Shown: positions 27,734 through 37,299, counted from the stretch's first letter. The stretch: 64,000 nt of DNA from Cyclobacteriaceae bacterium (GCA_022841475.1 JALHRJ010000013.1:34301-98300); one strand, 5' to 3'. Translations and numbers: made by a program. Notes: generated by a model not told the origin, from the sequence alone.

Positions 27734-28594
27734 TCACCCATTTACAATTTCGCCTCCATTGGGATGCAGGAACTGACCTGTCATGTAGGCTGAATCTGCA
27801 CATGCCAGAAACAAATAACTGGGCGCAACTTCAGCTGGCTCACCAGCCCGACCCATAGGCACCTCACTTCCAAACTCGGAAACTTTTTTTGCTGAAAATG
27901 AAGAAGCGATCAGTGGTGTCCAGATAGGTCCTGGAGCTACACCGTTAACACGGATTCCTTTCTTGACAAGATTGGAGGAAAGACTACGGGTAAAAGTAAC
28001 AATGGCACCTTTGGTAGACGCATAATCGATCAGGGAATCACTTCCGCGATAAGCGGTTACAGAAGAAGTATTGATAATGCAACTTCCTTTTTTCATAAAG
28101 GGAATTGCAGCTTGCGTAACCCAAAAATACGGATAGACATTAGTAGCAAAGGTGGTTAATAACTGCCGTGATGAAAGCTCTTGCAATTTGTTTGTTTCAT
28201 AATGAAGGGCTGCGTTGTTAATTAAAATGTCTATTTTCTGAAACCGCTTAATCGTTTTTCTTACTATTTCTTTACAATGCTTTTCCTTACTTAAGTCTCC
28301 GGGCACAATAATGCATTCCGTATAGTGTTCTACCTCCCGCTGAGTTTGACGGGCATCGCTATGTTCGTTCAGATAACTGATTACGATGTTGGCCCCTTCC
28401 TGAGCAAAAAGTATGGCCACTGCTTTTCCAATTCCACTATCACCACCCGTGATAAGAGCGACTTTGCCTTCCAGCTTTCCTTTGTTTGATGCCGGAAATT
28501 TAGAAAGGGGCATGGGCTTCATCTTACTTTCAAGACCTGGGCGAGCCTGAACCTGTTTTTTTCTTTGCTGCTGTGATTTGGATTGCTTTTGCAT
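27734..28594 (-). CDS. Short-chain dehydrogenase/reductase, general-stress type
   Basis: 286 residues from ATG 28594 (a GTG 11 codons upstream is less likely). A Lys/Gln-rich tail is followed by the NAD(P) Rossmann motif TGGDSGIG at 49-56, NNAA near 126-129, SSV near 177-179 and the catalytic Y191-A-S-T-K195. NGVAPGPIWTPL follows as expected. The basic N-terminal extension and GDSGIG variant match the YdaD/YhxC/GSP39 branch linked to general stress in Bacillus. The substrate is unknown. It lies 59 nt downstream of a small Pro-rich gene on the same strand. Confidence 0.9.
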   Translation of the reverse strand: MQKQSKSQQQRKKQVQARPGLESKMKPMPLSKFPASNKGKLEGKVALITGGDSGIGKAVAILFAQEGANIVISYLNEHSDARQTQREVEHYTECIIVPGDLSKEKHCKEIVRKTIKRFQKIDILINNAALHYETNKLQELSSRQLLTTFATNVYPYFWVTQAAIPFMKKGSCIINTSSVTAYRGSDSLIDYASTKGAIVTFTRSLSSNLVKKGIRVNGVAPGPIWTPLIASSFSAKKVSEFGSEVPMGRAGEPAEVAPSYLFLACADSAYMTGQFLHPNGGEIVNG

Positions 28595-28653
28595 ATTTTT
28601 TTTGGGTAAGTGGTTCTTTAATACCACGCCAAGGAATATTTAGTTGATCTGTT

Positions 28654-28872
28654 TCAGTACTCGAGCTTTACAAAATGTTTCAGGTTGTTTCTTTTGCGCT
28701 TGGCAGGAGGTATAGAAGGTTTTTCTCTTTCTATAGCGGGCGGAGCGGATGGATCCATGACCTGTGGCGGATCAGGAGTTTCAATGACGGGTGCAGCAGG
28801 AGTAGATTCTTTTGGTTTAGGTTCTTCAACCTTAGGTGTTTCTTTTCCTGGTAATTCTTTCGGCTTATCCAT
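28654..28872 (-). CDS. Small Pro/Glu/Lys-rich hypothetical protein
   Basis: 72 residues from ATG 28872 (an upstream TTG would add nine codons). The product is low-complexity: MDKPKELPGKETPKVEEP, then proline-rich text and a basic C-terminus (PPAKRKRNNLKHF). No signal peptide or fold is visible; it is probably disordered and cytoplasmic. The frame lies between an AraC-type regulator gene and the stress SDR, co-directional with both, which is the main support for its being real. Confidence 0.45.
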   Translation of the reverse strand: MDKPKELPGKETPKVEEPKPKESTPAAPVIETPDPPQVMDPSAPPAIEREKPSIPPAKRKRNNLKHFVKLEY

Positions 28873-28928
28873 AGCAATATAAAATTTAATTCTGCTCAAA
28901 GAATATTCATGCCAGCATCAAGCTTCGT

Positions 28929-28951
28929 CTTCACATCATTAAAATGTGAAG
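28929..28951. promoter_or_regulatory. Perfect 8-bp inverted repeat upstream of the Pro-rich gene
   Basis: CTTCACAT (28929-28936) and ATGTGAAG (28944-28951) are exact complements around a 7-nt loop. No T-run follows on either strand, so an operator or mRNA leader hairpin is more likely than a terminator. It lies 57 nt upstream of the ATG at 28872. Confidence 0.3.
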
Positions 28952-29051
28952 CCTGTAACAGTTAATCTGGGTTATTTATCTACAAGCGCTGACAATTATC
29001 CTCAGTGAGGAAGAAAGACTTTCCGGGGATTAAGTGAAGACAACTATTGAA

Positions 29052-29927
29052 TTACCGTAATGGCTTTCTGAATTCTTCAGGTGTGATACCTGCATACTTT
29101 TTAAAAAATCTTCCAAAGTAAGAGTTATCACTGAAGTTGAGTTGATAGGCCACTTGTGCCACGGGTAGTTGGGTGTGCGCCAGTAATCTTTTGGCTTCAA
29201 GAATAATCCGCTGGCGGATGAGTTCACCAGCCGATTTACCCGATCGTTTTTTACAAAAGCTATTCAGGTAATTAGGTGTGATGTGCAGCTGAGTCGCATA
29301 CTCTTTGGGTGTTTTTTGAGTAGCAAAGTTGGCCTCGATCAATTCCTGAAATTGAAAAAGCAAGTCTTGAGATTGAGAATAGCGGGTGTTGGCAACTTCA
29401 TATTGGCGTGAGGCTCGAACGAGCAGGTTGCCAATAGCATAGAAGATTGCATCGCGCGTAAAATCATCTGCTAACTTTATTTCAGCCTCCATTGCTTCAA
29501 AGTGTTCAACCCACTTTACAACTTCTTTAACCGGTATATCCACAGAACATGACTGACCGGCCCGAAACAGAGGCCAGTTGGCTAACAGTTTTCGTCCTTT
29601 CGAAAGCGCCACAAAATTATCGGTGAAGAGAAGTACGAATCCCTTAACGTGATTGAGTTCATTCCAGGCATGCACTTGCCCGGGTGCAATGAGAAAGAGT
29701 CGGTTGGGTTGAAGTGTATACGTAGTAAAGTCAATGTCATGACTTCCGCTACCGCCCGTTACCAAAATAAACGTGTAGAAATAGTGTCTGTGTGGCATCT
29801 TCAGGTGCTCGATATCGCGCGCAAAATATTCGAACCGAAATAGCTCAAACTCCTGTGCAGAATTATTTTCTCCCGCTTTTAGGGTTTCGATAGAATAGCC
29901 CGGGATTTCTTCTTTAATATCATTCAT
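29052..29927 (-). CDS. AraC-family transcriptional regulator with cupin sensor
   Basis: 291 residues. The N-terminal half is a cupin-like ligand pocket (HRHYFYTFILVTGGSGSH, RLFLIAPGQVHAWNE). The C-terminal 100 residues carry two HTH units: ATQLHITPNYLNSFCKKRSG with LIRQRIILEAKRLL, then VAYQLNFSDNSYFGRFFKKYAGITPEEFR. This is a full-length one-component regulator. It is divergent from the universal stress protein gene with 112 nt between them, and co-directional with the SDR cluster, so it may control either. The ligand is unknown. Confidence 0.92.
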   Translation of the reverse strand: MNDIKEEIPGYSIETLKAGENNSAQEFELFRFEYFARDIEHLKMPHRHYFYTFILVTGGSGSHDIDFTTYTLQPNRLFLIAPGQVHAWNELNHVKGFVLLFTDNFVALSKGRKLLANWPLFRAGQSCSVDIPVKEVVKWVEHFEAMEAEIKLADDFTRDAIFYAIGNLLVRASRQYEVANTRYSQSQDLLFQFQELIEANFATQKTPKEYATQLHITPNYLNSFCKKRSGKSAGELIRQRIILEAKRLLAHTQLPVAQVAYQLNFSDNSYFGRFFKKYAGITPEEFRKPLR

Positions 29928-30039
29928 AAGTAAATAATACCATAATCAGACGAATGGGTGCCATTCAAAAGGCCATAAAATAAGCCAATTTTGCACTGTC
30001 GCAATTGAGCTAACTGAAACAAATGTAATTAAGTACATT

Positions 30040-30963
30040 ATGAAAAAGTACGAAATAAATAAGATTTTGGTTCCGGTAGACTTTTCTACGCTGGCCAACA
30101 ATGCCGTGCAGACAGCTGTGGCAATCAGTAAACGCCAACTGGCAACTATTACCCTGATCTACGTTGTGGAGAATGCCTACGTGCTGTTTCCTCCTGAAGT
30201 TAGTGGCGCTGCAGGCACCCTATTGCCGCAACTGGTAAAGGATGCCAATGACAATTTGAGCAAGCTTGCTAAGGAACTTCGGATACAACATGACATCGTG
30301 GTTACGCATGTGGTTCAATCCGGAAACCCTGCTGATGAAATATGTAGATGGGCCTTACACAAGAAAATGGATTTGATTGTGATGGGTACACACGGGACGG
30401 CCGGTTTGCGCGAGTTCTTTATGGGGTCTAACGCCTATCGCGTAGTGAAGAATGCACCGTGCCCTGTACTTACGTTGCCTGGACTTACTCCGTGGCTTGA
30501 TTTTAAAAAGATATTATTTCCGGTGCGTATGGTGCCACATGCGTTAGACAAATACGAAGCCATAAGACCCATCATTAGAAAGAATGGATCGTCTTTAGTA
30601 GTAGCTGGAATTGTTAAAAACAACGACCCTGAAAGCCTAATAGAAATGCAAGCATTGGTAGACACTGTGCGCAGACAAATAAGTGAAGACCATGTAATGT
30701 GTGGAAGTAAGGTTCATTATTGTGAAAATCCGGCCACTCAGGTATTAGACATTGCAAACCAAATCAACCCCGACTTAATTGTCATTACGGCTACGTTGGA
30801 TAGTACAGTGAAAGAATTTTTTCTGGGCCCATATACGCAGGATATTGTAAATCATTCCAAATATCCTGTACTCAGCATCAAACCTGAATATGAACTGGAA
30901 AGCTCCGGGGTTTTAAAAATCTTAATGCAACAATCATTGGTACAGCATACAGCTACAGCTTAG
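30040..30963 (+). CDS. Tandem universal stress protein
   Basis: 307 residues made of two Usp domains. The first (1-148) begins KILVPVDFSTLANNAVQTA and has the ATP-binding loop G-x2-G-x9-G-S (GTHG ... MGS) followed by VVKNAPCPVLTLP. The second (about 155-295) is more diverged (ITATLDSTVKEFFLGPYTQ, IVNHSKYPVLSI) and lacks the complete glycine loop. Cytoplasmic, usually induced by stress or starvation. It leads a likely operon with the GNAT-nitrilase gene (51 nt) and YtxH gene (57 nt), ending at the terminator at 32861. Confidence 0.93.
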   Translation: MKKYEINKILVPVDFSTLANNAVQTAVAISKRQLATITLIYVVENAYVLFPPEVSGAAGTLLPQLVKDANDNLSKLAKELRIQHDIVVTHVVQSGNPADEICRWALHKKMDLIVMGTHGTAGLREFFMGSNAYRVVKNAPCPVLTLPGLTPWLDFKKILFPVRMVPHALDKYEAIRPIIRKNGSSLVVAGIVKNNDPESLIEMQALVDTVRRQISEDHVMCGSKVHYCENPATQVLDIANQINPDLIVITATLDSTVKEFFLGPYTQDIVNHSKYPVLSIKPEYELESSGVLKILMQQSLVQHTATA

Positions 30964-31014
30964 CGGTAGAAGGGGTAAGGGAAAATATACTTTAAGAAAC
31001 TGAAAAATAATTTT

Positions 31015-32562
31015 ATGCAGATAGAAATAGCACATTTATCCATATCCGACTACATGGATTTAAAGGAAAGTATGTTGAATGCTTATACACAATGGGGTGC
31101 TTACTGGCGCGATCATCAGATAGAGCATCTTCTCACCATTTTTCCAGAAGGTCAGCTTTGTATTAAAGTGGATGGCAAATTAGTAGGTGCTGCGTTGTCA
31201 CTTATTGTTGATTACAAAACGTTGGGCGATAACCATACCTACAAAGATGCTACTGGTAATTATACTTTTAGTAGTCATGATTCCAAGGGGGATGTGCTGT
31301 ATGGAATAGAAATTTTTATTCGTCCTGAGTTTCGCAGTTTGCGCCTGGGCAGACGAATGTATGATGCCCGAAAAGAGCTTTGTGAAAAATTGAATTTACG
31401 TTCTATTGTAGCCGGTGCGCGCATGCCTAATTATGCCGAACATGCCGACAGTCTTACGCCTAAGCAATACATTGAAAAGGTGAAGAACAAAGAATTGTTT
31501 GATGCAACATTAACTTTTCAATTGAGTAATAACTTTCATGTGCGTAAAATAATGAAAGGGTATATGCCTGGCGATGCAGAGTCAATGGAATATGCCGCAT
31601 TGATAGAATGGATCAACATCTATTATGAATCTGAACATCATCTGTTGAGTGAGGAGAAATTGCAGGTACGACTCGGGTTGGTGCAATGGCAAATGAGGCC
31701 CTTCAAAGATTACGAAGCGTTATGCGAACAGATTGAATTTTTTGTAGATGCCGCCTCGGGCTATAAAACAGACTTTATTCTTTTTCCGGAGTTTTTCCAT
31801 GCACCCCTCATGGCGGAATTTAATAGTTCATCAGAATCGGAGGCTATTCGGGGATTGGCGAAGTACACCGAGCCGTTAAGAGAAAAATTTTCTCAACTGG
31901 CCATCGCCTACAATACGAATATTATTACAGGAAGCTTCCCAGCTTTGCGAGATGAAAAGCTATACAACATCGGATTTCTCTGTCAGCGCAATGGATCTAT
32001 AGAAGAATATCAAAAACTGCATATCACACCTGATGAAAGAAGAGCCTGGGGCCTGGTGGGGGGAGATTCATTGAAAGTCTTTGATACGGATTGTGGAAAA
32101 ATCGGAATTTTGATCTGCTATGATGTGGAGTTCCCGGAGTTGCCGCGTTTGCTGGCAGAGCAAGGAATGGATATCTTATTCGTTCCCTTTTTAACAGACA
32201 CACAAAACGCCTATCATCGGGTGCGACTCTGTGCACAGGCAAGAGCCATTGAAAACGAATGTTTTGTAGCGATTGCAGGAAGTGTTGGCAACTTACCCAA
32301 AGTAAACAATATGGACATTCAATATGCACAATCAGCTGTGTTTACTCCGTGCGACTTTGCATTCCCCACGAATGGCGTAAAAAGTGAAGCAACGCCCAAT
32401 ACGGAGATGGTATTGATTGTGGATGTTGACAGAGAGTTGCTAAAAGAACTCAATCACAAGGGTGCTGTAAAAAATCTTCGCGACAGGAGAAAGGATCTTT
32501 ATCGACTCGAGTTTATCAAGCAGTCTGTTAGTTTAGACGAACTAAAGTTTGCAATCGCGTAA
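31015..32562 (+). CDS. GNAT acetyltransferase fused to carbon-nitrogen hydrolase (nitrilase superfamily)
   Basis: 515 residues. Residues 1-205 are a GNAT domain (EIFIRPEFRSLRLGRRMYDAR in two parts, the acetyl-CoA loop R-S-L-R-L-G-R-R). Residues about 218-510 are a nitrilase-type amidase with the full triad: Glu259 (FPEFFHAP), Lys334 (YQKLHITPDE) and Cys368 (LICYDVEFPE). This two-domain arrangement is a known architecture in bacteria and is not an artefact. It may hydrolyse a C-N bond and acetylate a related amine, but no substrate is known. It sits between Usp and YtxH genes on one strand. Confidence 0.9.
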   Translation: MQIEIAHLSISDYMDLKESMLNAYTQWGAYWRDHQIEHLLTIFPEGQLCIKVDGKLVGAALSLIVDYKTLGDNHTYKDATGNYTFSSHDSKGDVLYGIEIFIRPEFRSLRLGRRMYDARKELCEKLNLRSIVAGARMPNYAEHADSLTPKQYIEKVKNKELFDATLTFQLSNNFHVRKIMKGYMPGDAESMEYAALIEWINIYYESEHHLLSEEKLQVRLGLVQWQMRPFKDYEALCEQIEFFVDAASGYKTDFILFPEFFHAPLMAEFNSSSESEAIRGLAKYTEPLREKFSQLAIAYNTNIITGSFPALRDEKLYNIGFLCQRNGSIEEYQKLHITPDERRAWGLVGGDSLKVFDTDCGKIGILICYDVEFPELPRLLAEQGMDILFVPFLTDTQNAYHRVRLCAQARAIENECFVAIAGSVGNLPKVNNMDIQYAQSAVFTPCDFAFPTNGVKSEATPNTEMVLIVDVDRELLKELNHKGAVKNLRDRRKDLYRLEFIKQSVSLDELKFAIA

Positions 32563-32619
32563 AGAAAATCGAGAAAGCCCTGAAAGGTTCAGGGATAGTT
32601 AACTTAACCATTACTCATT

Positions 32620-32838
32620 ATGACAAATACAGGAAAAGTAGTAACCGGAGTTTTAGTAGGAACCGCACTGGGCGCAACCCTTGGACTTTTGTTTGCCCCT
32701 AAAAAGGGAAGTAAAACCAGGGCGATTATTGCCGATAAGGCAAAAGAGCTAGGCGATGCTTCCGCACAAGCGTATGCTAAAACAAAAAACTATTTGGGTA
32801 TCAAAAACGATAAACAAAAAGAGTTGGCTATGAGCTAG
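32620..32838 (+). CDS. YtxH-domain small membrane-associated protein
   Basis: 72 residues. An N-terminal glycine-rich hydrophobic segment (VVTGVLVGTALGATLGLLFAP) is followed by the YtxH signature APKKGSKTR and a charged helix. YtxH proteins are stress-induced in Firmicutes and common in Bacteroidota stress clusters; the molecular role is unknown. It is last in the Usp operon, just before a strong terminator. A paralogue lies at 59459. Confidence 0.85.
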   Translation: MTNTGKVVTGVLVGTALGATLGLLFAPKKGSKTRAIIADKAKELGDASAQAYAKTKNYLGIKNDKQKELAMS

Positions 32839-32860
32839 TGCAATTCTTTCAAAACCAAAG

Positions 32861-32888
32861 CCTCTTCTAATTAGGAGAGGTTTTTTTA
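32861..32888 (+). terminator. Rho-independent terminator of the Usp-nitrilase-YtxH operon
   Basis: CCTCTTCT (32861-32868) pairs with AGGAGAGG (32873-32880) with one T-G wobble and a short AT loop, followed by seven T residues from 32881. It starts 23 nt after the YtxH stop. Confidence 0.85.
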
Positions 32889-32951
32889 TTTATAACAGTG
32901 TAATTTGGTGTTCGACACAGTATTTCTAAGGTGGAGAATCCAGTAGGAAAT

Positions 32952-32978
32952 GGAAAATAAGAAGGCCCCAACGGGGCC
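32952..32978 (-). terminator. GC-rich hairpin terminator after the tricorn-like protease gene
   Basis: GGCCCC (32964-32969) and GGGGCC (32973-32978) form a six-pair stem with an AAC loop. On the minus strand it is followed by TTCTTATTTTCC. It starts 25 nt past the protease stop codon. Confidence 0.7.
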
Positions 32979-33002
32979 CTTTCATTTGTTTACTTTTTAA
33001 TA

Positions 33003-36000
33003 TCAATTCTTGTTCAATCCGTTTGCTGTCCGATCTTCCTTGGCCGGTGGTGGGGTCGACTTTGGTGGATTGGTCTTCAACAACTTCATGACTTCTTCTA
33101 CCACCTTCTCCATTTGCGGGTCGCGACCTTGCACGAGTATGTTAGGATCATCCCAAACTTCATAGTCGGGTTTAACACCCACACCTTCATCAAACCATTT
33201 TCCTGAATTGTGATAAAGTCGGGCATCAGGTACTGTGATGCCACCACCATCAATAAGCGAATGCCCTGTTGCCGGCCCCACTAAAATACCTAATGTTCTC
33301 TCACCAACGATAGGCCCGCCATGCTGTTCGCGAAAAGCCCACGGCAAACCATCACCACCGGAACCTGCCCATCCGTTGATCAGCATACCCATCGGACCGG
33401 AATTGGTTTTGATAGGTGAACCATGGTGACGGCCACTACGCCAATACAAATTGTACACCGTGGGTCGCTTCAACAATTCCAGAAAGCGATCGGCTAATTG
33501 TCCGCCTCCATTAAATCGTTCGTCAATGATAAATCCCTTCTTTGCCAGTTGACCATAAAACATTTTCACCAATTCCAATTGTCCCTGCCCACCGGTGTTC
33601 GACATGTAGATATACCCTAAATTTCCATCCGATAGTTTTTCTACCTGCTTCCGGTTTTGTTCTATCCACTCCAGGTAGCGAAGGGTTTGATCTTCATTCT
33701 GTGTGAGACATTTTATCGTAAGATTTTTGGCATCGGAGGAATTGCCTGTTTTACTTACAGTTAAGGAAACAGTTTTTCCAGAGAGTCCGTCAAAGGCCGC
33801 ATAAGGATCTTTTGCTGGGTCCAGTACGATACCGTTTACACTCAAAATATAATCCCCGGTGGTCACCGTACTTCCGGTATGATCAAACGGAGAGCGCACT
33901 TCGGTATCCCAGGCTGCAGGCCGTACTATTCTTTTGATCCGATATTTTCCATTACTCAATTCCCAATCAATACCCAGGTATCCGGTAACTACAGGTGTTA
34001 CCGGCTCCGTATCGCCACCGGACGTATAGGTGTGCCCGGCACTTAATTCGGCATTCAGGTTTGATTGAATGTAACTAACATCCCAGCGGGTACGCGCGTC
34101 TTCAATTAAAGAACCATAGCGGGTCTTCAAGGAATTCCAGTCTACCGCTTGCATGTTATCATCATAAAAGAAATCGCGATGTCTTCGCCAGGTATCGTTG
34201 AATATCTGACGCCACTCTTCTTTAGGATTCAACTGCATCACCAAATCAGTGGTGGGTACTGGGGAATCAATTTTCTGATCAGCTTCCGGTTTGATAATTC
34301 CATATTTGCCGGAGCTGCGCACAAGTATTGTTTTACCATCGGCTGTAATCTTTACAGCCTCTGCATTATCAATAATTTTCTTTTCTTCCCGTTTTTCCAA
34401 ATCATAAAAGACCAGCGAATTCTTGCCTTCCTGATCGCCCGTCAGAGGAAACCTGCGATACACCACTTTACCTTCAAAGGCCATCAGGTTTCCGAGGTTG
34501 CCGGCTTTAGGGGGTAGGAGAGTTAATCTGCTTTCCATGTCCGTCCAATCAACGCGAACGGTGACTTCCGGTTTTTTAACAGGTTCGGGTTCTTTCGTCT
34601 TCTTTGCTTTATCATCGGGCTTCACTTCAGGTTCACTTTTTTTCTCGGCACCTACTTCATCATTTTTAGCGCTTAATAAATCAGGAGCATCTTTCGTCAA
34701 ACTGATTACTGCCAGTTGGCTATTGTTGGGGTAAATCCAGGTGCCGTCATTCAAGCCGCTATAGGCTGCGTTGTATGTGCGGTCAGTAAAGTAGAAGAGA
34801 TATTTACCATCAGCACTAAACACCGGATTGGAATCAGAATAAAATCCGCTGGTAACCCGATACGCTTTACTCTCGGTTATGCTGTACATAAAAATAGCAT
34901 CGTTGGCATTGTCATCGCCTTTGGTATAGGTTATCCATTTGGAGTCGGGTGACCAACTGATGGTATAGGAGTAGCGCCCTCCATGACCATAGTTCCAGGT
35001 GTAGTTATCAGCCACCTTCACCGACCCGGTTACAACATCTATAATATTAACATTATTTTTTTCATCCATAAAGGCAATCATCTTACTATCCGGAGACCAG
35101 TATAACGTATAACCAAAGCCACCTTTACGATTGGAAAGTTTTTTAGCAGGCTCATTTCGTTTCACGTGTTGAAGATAAATTTCATACTCACCCGACTGAT
35201 CGCTCCAATACGCTACCTGATTTCCATCGGGTGACCAGGCAGGATTCTGATCAAATGCACCACTGGATTGTGTCATGTTAACTACATATCCTTCCTTCAC
35301 CGGTACATTAAAAAGTTCTCCGCGCGCCTCAAACACAATTCGCTTACCACCGGGTGCAGCCGACATATTCTGGATGTTGCCCACACTTTTTAGCTGCGGC
35401 ATTTCAACGGAAAGATCGCTTACAACTTCCACGCGCACGGGTTCATGTTTTTCTGTTGCCAGATCCATGCGGTACAACACGCCTCCATTTTCAAAGACAA
35501 TGTCTTTCGGACCGGAAGAAATATAGGTGATGTCAAAATCTGTAAAGGTGGTAACCTGCCTCGTGGTTTTGGATTGGGTATCGTATGACCAGATATTGAG
35601 TCGCATTTGTTTATCCTGATCCGACAGGAAGTAGATCTTATTTCCAGCCCATGCCGGTTTTCCGTCATTGGCGGGATGGTTCGTAATGTTCTCGGCTTTG
35701 TTGGTGGTCAGGTCAAATATGATCACATCCGAAGTGAGACCACCGCGGTATCGTTTAAATGGATAGTTCTCTGTAATTTTTGTAATGTAGGCAAGCTTGT
35801 TGCCATCGGGTGAGTAGCTGGCGAGTTCACCGTATGGCATTGATAATTTTTGTGGTAATCCGCCCTTCTTGTCAACCACATAAAACTGGTTTACACGAGG
35901 AGTGCCCGTTTCACGTCTTGAGCCAATCAGAATTCGTTTGCCATCTGGATGCCATTCAATCATCCGATCCGGATAAGAGGCATACGTTACCCGCGTGGGC

Positions 36001-36290
36001 ACGCCCCCTGTTACCGGCATTACATACACATCGGTATTTCCATTGTAGCTGGCCGAGAAGGCGATCTCTTTACCATCCGGTGAAAATTTAGGAAACGATT
36101 CTTCGCCTGGGGAATGTGTTATTTGAACGGCTAGTCCACCGGCTTTTGGCATAATCCATAAATCACCGCCATACACAAACGTTATTTGCGTTTCCGAAAC
36201 ATCGAGGTAACGCATAAGTTTCGCATTTATCTGAGCCTGCGCAGTCACAGTTGCGAAAAGAGAAATTGCAGTTAGAGTTATCCATTTCAT
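33003..36290 (-). CDS. Tricorn-like S41 family protease, exported
   Basis: 1095 residues with a signal peptide (LTAISLFATVTAQAQ). Residues about 20-530 form PD40/WD40-type beta-propeller blades (FPKFSPDGKEIAFSA, PAWSPDGNQVAYWSD, NPVFSADGKYLFYF). A Lys/Pro/Glu-rich linker (about 545-575) precedes the tricorn core domain. A His753 (SAGHTY) fits the catalytic histidine, a PDZ domain spans about 765-850, and the tail-specific protease core has GWAGSGGDGLP with Ser977 as probable nucleophile and GERTLG after it. Length and order match tricorn proteases, here in a periplasmic form that probably trims peptides. Monocistronic, with its own terminator. Confidence 0.9.
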   Translation of the reverse strand: MKWITLTAISLFATVTAQAQINAKLMRYLDVSETQITFVYGGDLWIMPKAGGLAVQITHSPGEESFPKFSPDGKEIAFSASYNGNTDVYVMPVTGGVPTRVTYASYPDRMIEWHPDGKRILIGSRRETGTPRVNQFYVVDKKGGLPQKLSMPYGELASYSPDGNKLAYITKITENYPFKRYRGGLTSDVIIFDLTTNKAENITNHPANDGKPAWAGNKIYFLSDQDKQMRLNIWSYDTQSKTTRQVTTFTDFDITYISSGPKDIVFENGGVLYRMDLATEKHEPVRVEVVSDLSVEMPQLKSVGNIQNMSAAPGGKRIVFEARGELFNVPVKEGYVVNMTQSSGAFDQNPAWSPDGNQVAYWSDQSGEYEIYLQHVKRNEPAKKLSNRKGGFGYTLYWSPDSKMIAFMDEKNNVNIIDVVTGSVKVADNYTWNYGHGGRYSYTISWSPDSKWITYTKGDDNANDAIFMYSITESKAYRVTSGFYSDSNPVFSADGKYLFYFTDRTYNAAYSGLNDGTWIYPNNSQLAVISLTKDAPDLLSAKNDEVGAEKKSEPEVKPDDKAKKTKEPEPVKKPEVTVRVDWTDMESRLTLLPPKAGNLGNLMAFEGKVVYRRFPLTGDQEGKNSLVFYDLEKREEKKIIDNAEAVKITADGKTILVRSSGKYGIIKPEADQKIDSPVPTTDLVMQLNPKEEWRQIFNDTWRRHRDFFYDDNMQAVDWNSLKTRYGSLIEDARTRWDVSYIQSNLNAELSAGHTYTSGGDTEPVTPVVTGYLGIDWELSNGKYRIKRIVRPAAWDTEVRSPFDHTGSTVTTGDYILSVNGIVLDPAKDPYAAFDGLSGKTVSLTVSKTGNSSDAKNLTIKCLTQNEDQTLRYLEWIEQNRKQVEKLSDGNLGYIYMSNTGGQGQLELVKMFYGQLAKKGFIIDERFNGGGQLADRFLELLKRPTVYNLYWRSGRHHGSPIKTNSGPMGMLINGWAGSGGDGLPWAFREQHGGPIVGERTLGILVGPATGHSLIDGGGITVPDARLYHNSGKWFDEGVGVKPDYEVWDDPNILVQGRDPQMEKVVEEVMKLLKTNPPKSTPPPAKEDRTANGLNKN

Positions 36291-36526
36291 AGCATAGTCT
36301 TTTAATGGCTAACGAATTTAAGAAACGGGTACTAATAATCAACACCTGATTATACAGCAGGTGAGAATTTTTAAAGGTGAAGTGTATTTATTTAGAGAGT
36401 CACATTCAGAAATTCGTGTGTAACAAAAGATTGTCTCAAGCGTCTTTTAGCCTTGTTAGGTTCGATCAAACTTTAAGCTTGACGAGAAAGTACACTACCT
36501 TTAGATAATAAAAACTGCAAACCAGA

Positions 36527-37213
36527 ATGAACACCGATCAGCAGCAAAAAGAATTAGTTAGCACAGCCCGCATAGCAGGAGTTTGTTATCTGGCATTAGC
36601 CATTACTGGTATGGTAGGATTTCTCTTCCTGCATTCGCGCATCTATGCAGGTGATGATCCGGCAAAAACACTTTCCAATTTAACAGAGTTTGAAACGCTT
36701 GCCCGCTTGCGGCTGTTGTTTGAACTTCTGATCGTGGCCTCGCAGGCATTGGCTGCAGTATGGTTTTATAAACTGTTTAGAAACATTCAGCACGATGCCG
36801 CATGGATGCTGGCTGCCTGGGGCATGATGAATGCCGTTGCTATTATGATCAGTGCCATAGCGATGGGCGGGGCAATTGAAGTAGCCCATAGCACGCAGGC
36901 TGTAAACGAAAAGTTGATCCTGACTCAGCTCTTTCAACAATTTATTAAACACGCATGGGGCGTAGGAAGCCTGTTCTTCGGTTTATGGCTTATCCCTATG
37001 GGGTATATCATTGTAATTTCAAAACGAATGCCGCTGTGGCTCGGCCGGGTGCTGATGCTGGGAGGCGCTGGTTATATCCTGAGTACCTTCATCAGCTATT
37101 TGGGTGTTACCGAAACGTGGGTGGGCCTACTCACCATCCCCGCTACAATTGGTGAGTTTTGGATGATTGCCTATTTGTTGATTTATGGGATCCGGCCTCT
37201 TCCAAAGGGGTAG
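36527..37213 (+). CDS. DUF4386 integral membrane protein
   Basis: 228 residues with six or so hydrophobic helices. It opens STARIAGVCYLALAITGMVG and has ARLRLLFELLIVASQALAAVWFYKLFR, both usual for DUF4386. C-terminal helices include MLGGAGYILSTFISYLG. No catalytic residues are known for this family and its function is undefined. It is alone on the plus strand, divergent from the tricorn gene. Confidence 0.85.
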   Translation: MNTDQQQKELVSTARIAGVCYLALAITGMVGFLFLHSRIYAGDDPAKTLSNLTEFETLARLRLLFELLIVASQALAAVWFYKLFRNIQHDAAWMLAAWGMMNAVAIMISAIAMGGAIEVAHSTQAVNEKLILTQLFQQFIKHAWGVGSLFFGLWLIPMGYIIVISKRMPLWLGRVLMLGGAGYILSTFISYLGVTETWVGLLTIPATIGEFWMIAYLLIYGIRPLPKG

Positions 37214-37250
37214 GAGAATAAACTCCATTGCAGTCTGATTAAGCTGCCAT

Positions 37251-37276
37251 GCGTCGTCTCTCGCAGAGGACGATGC
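37251..37276. terminator. Strong hairpin between convergent genes
   Basis: GCGTCGTC (37251-37258) pairs with GACGATGC (37269-37276) with one wobble, extended by CTC/GAG around a GCA loop with one bulged T. It lies between the convergent DUF4386 and serine hydrolase genes. Neither side has a clear T-run, so termination is possible but not certain. Confidence 0.4.
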
Positions 37277-37299
37277 GTACTTGATTTACGCCTTCGTTA

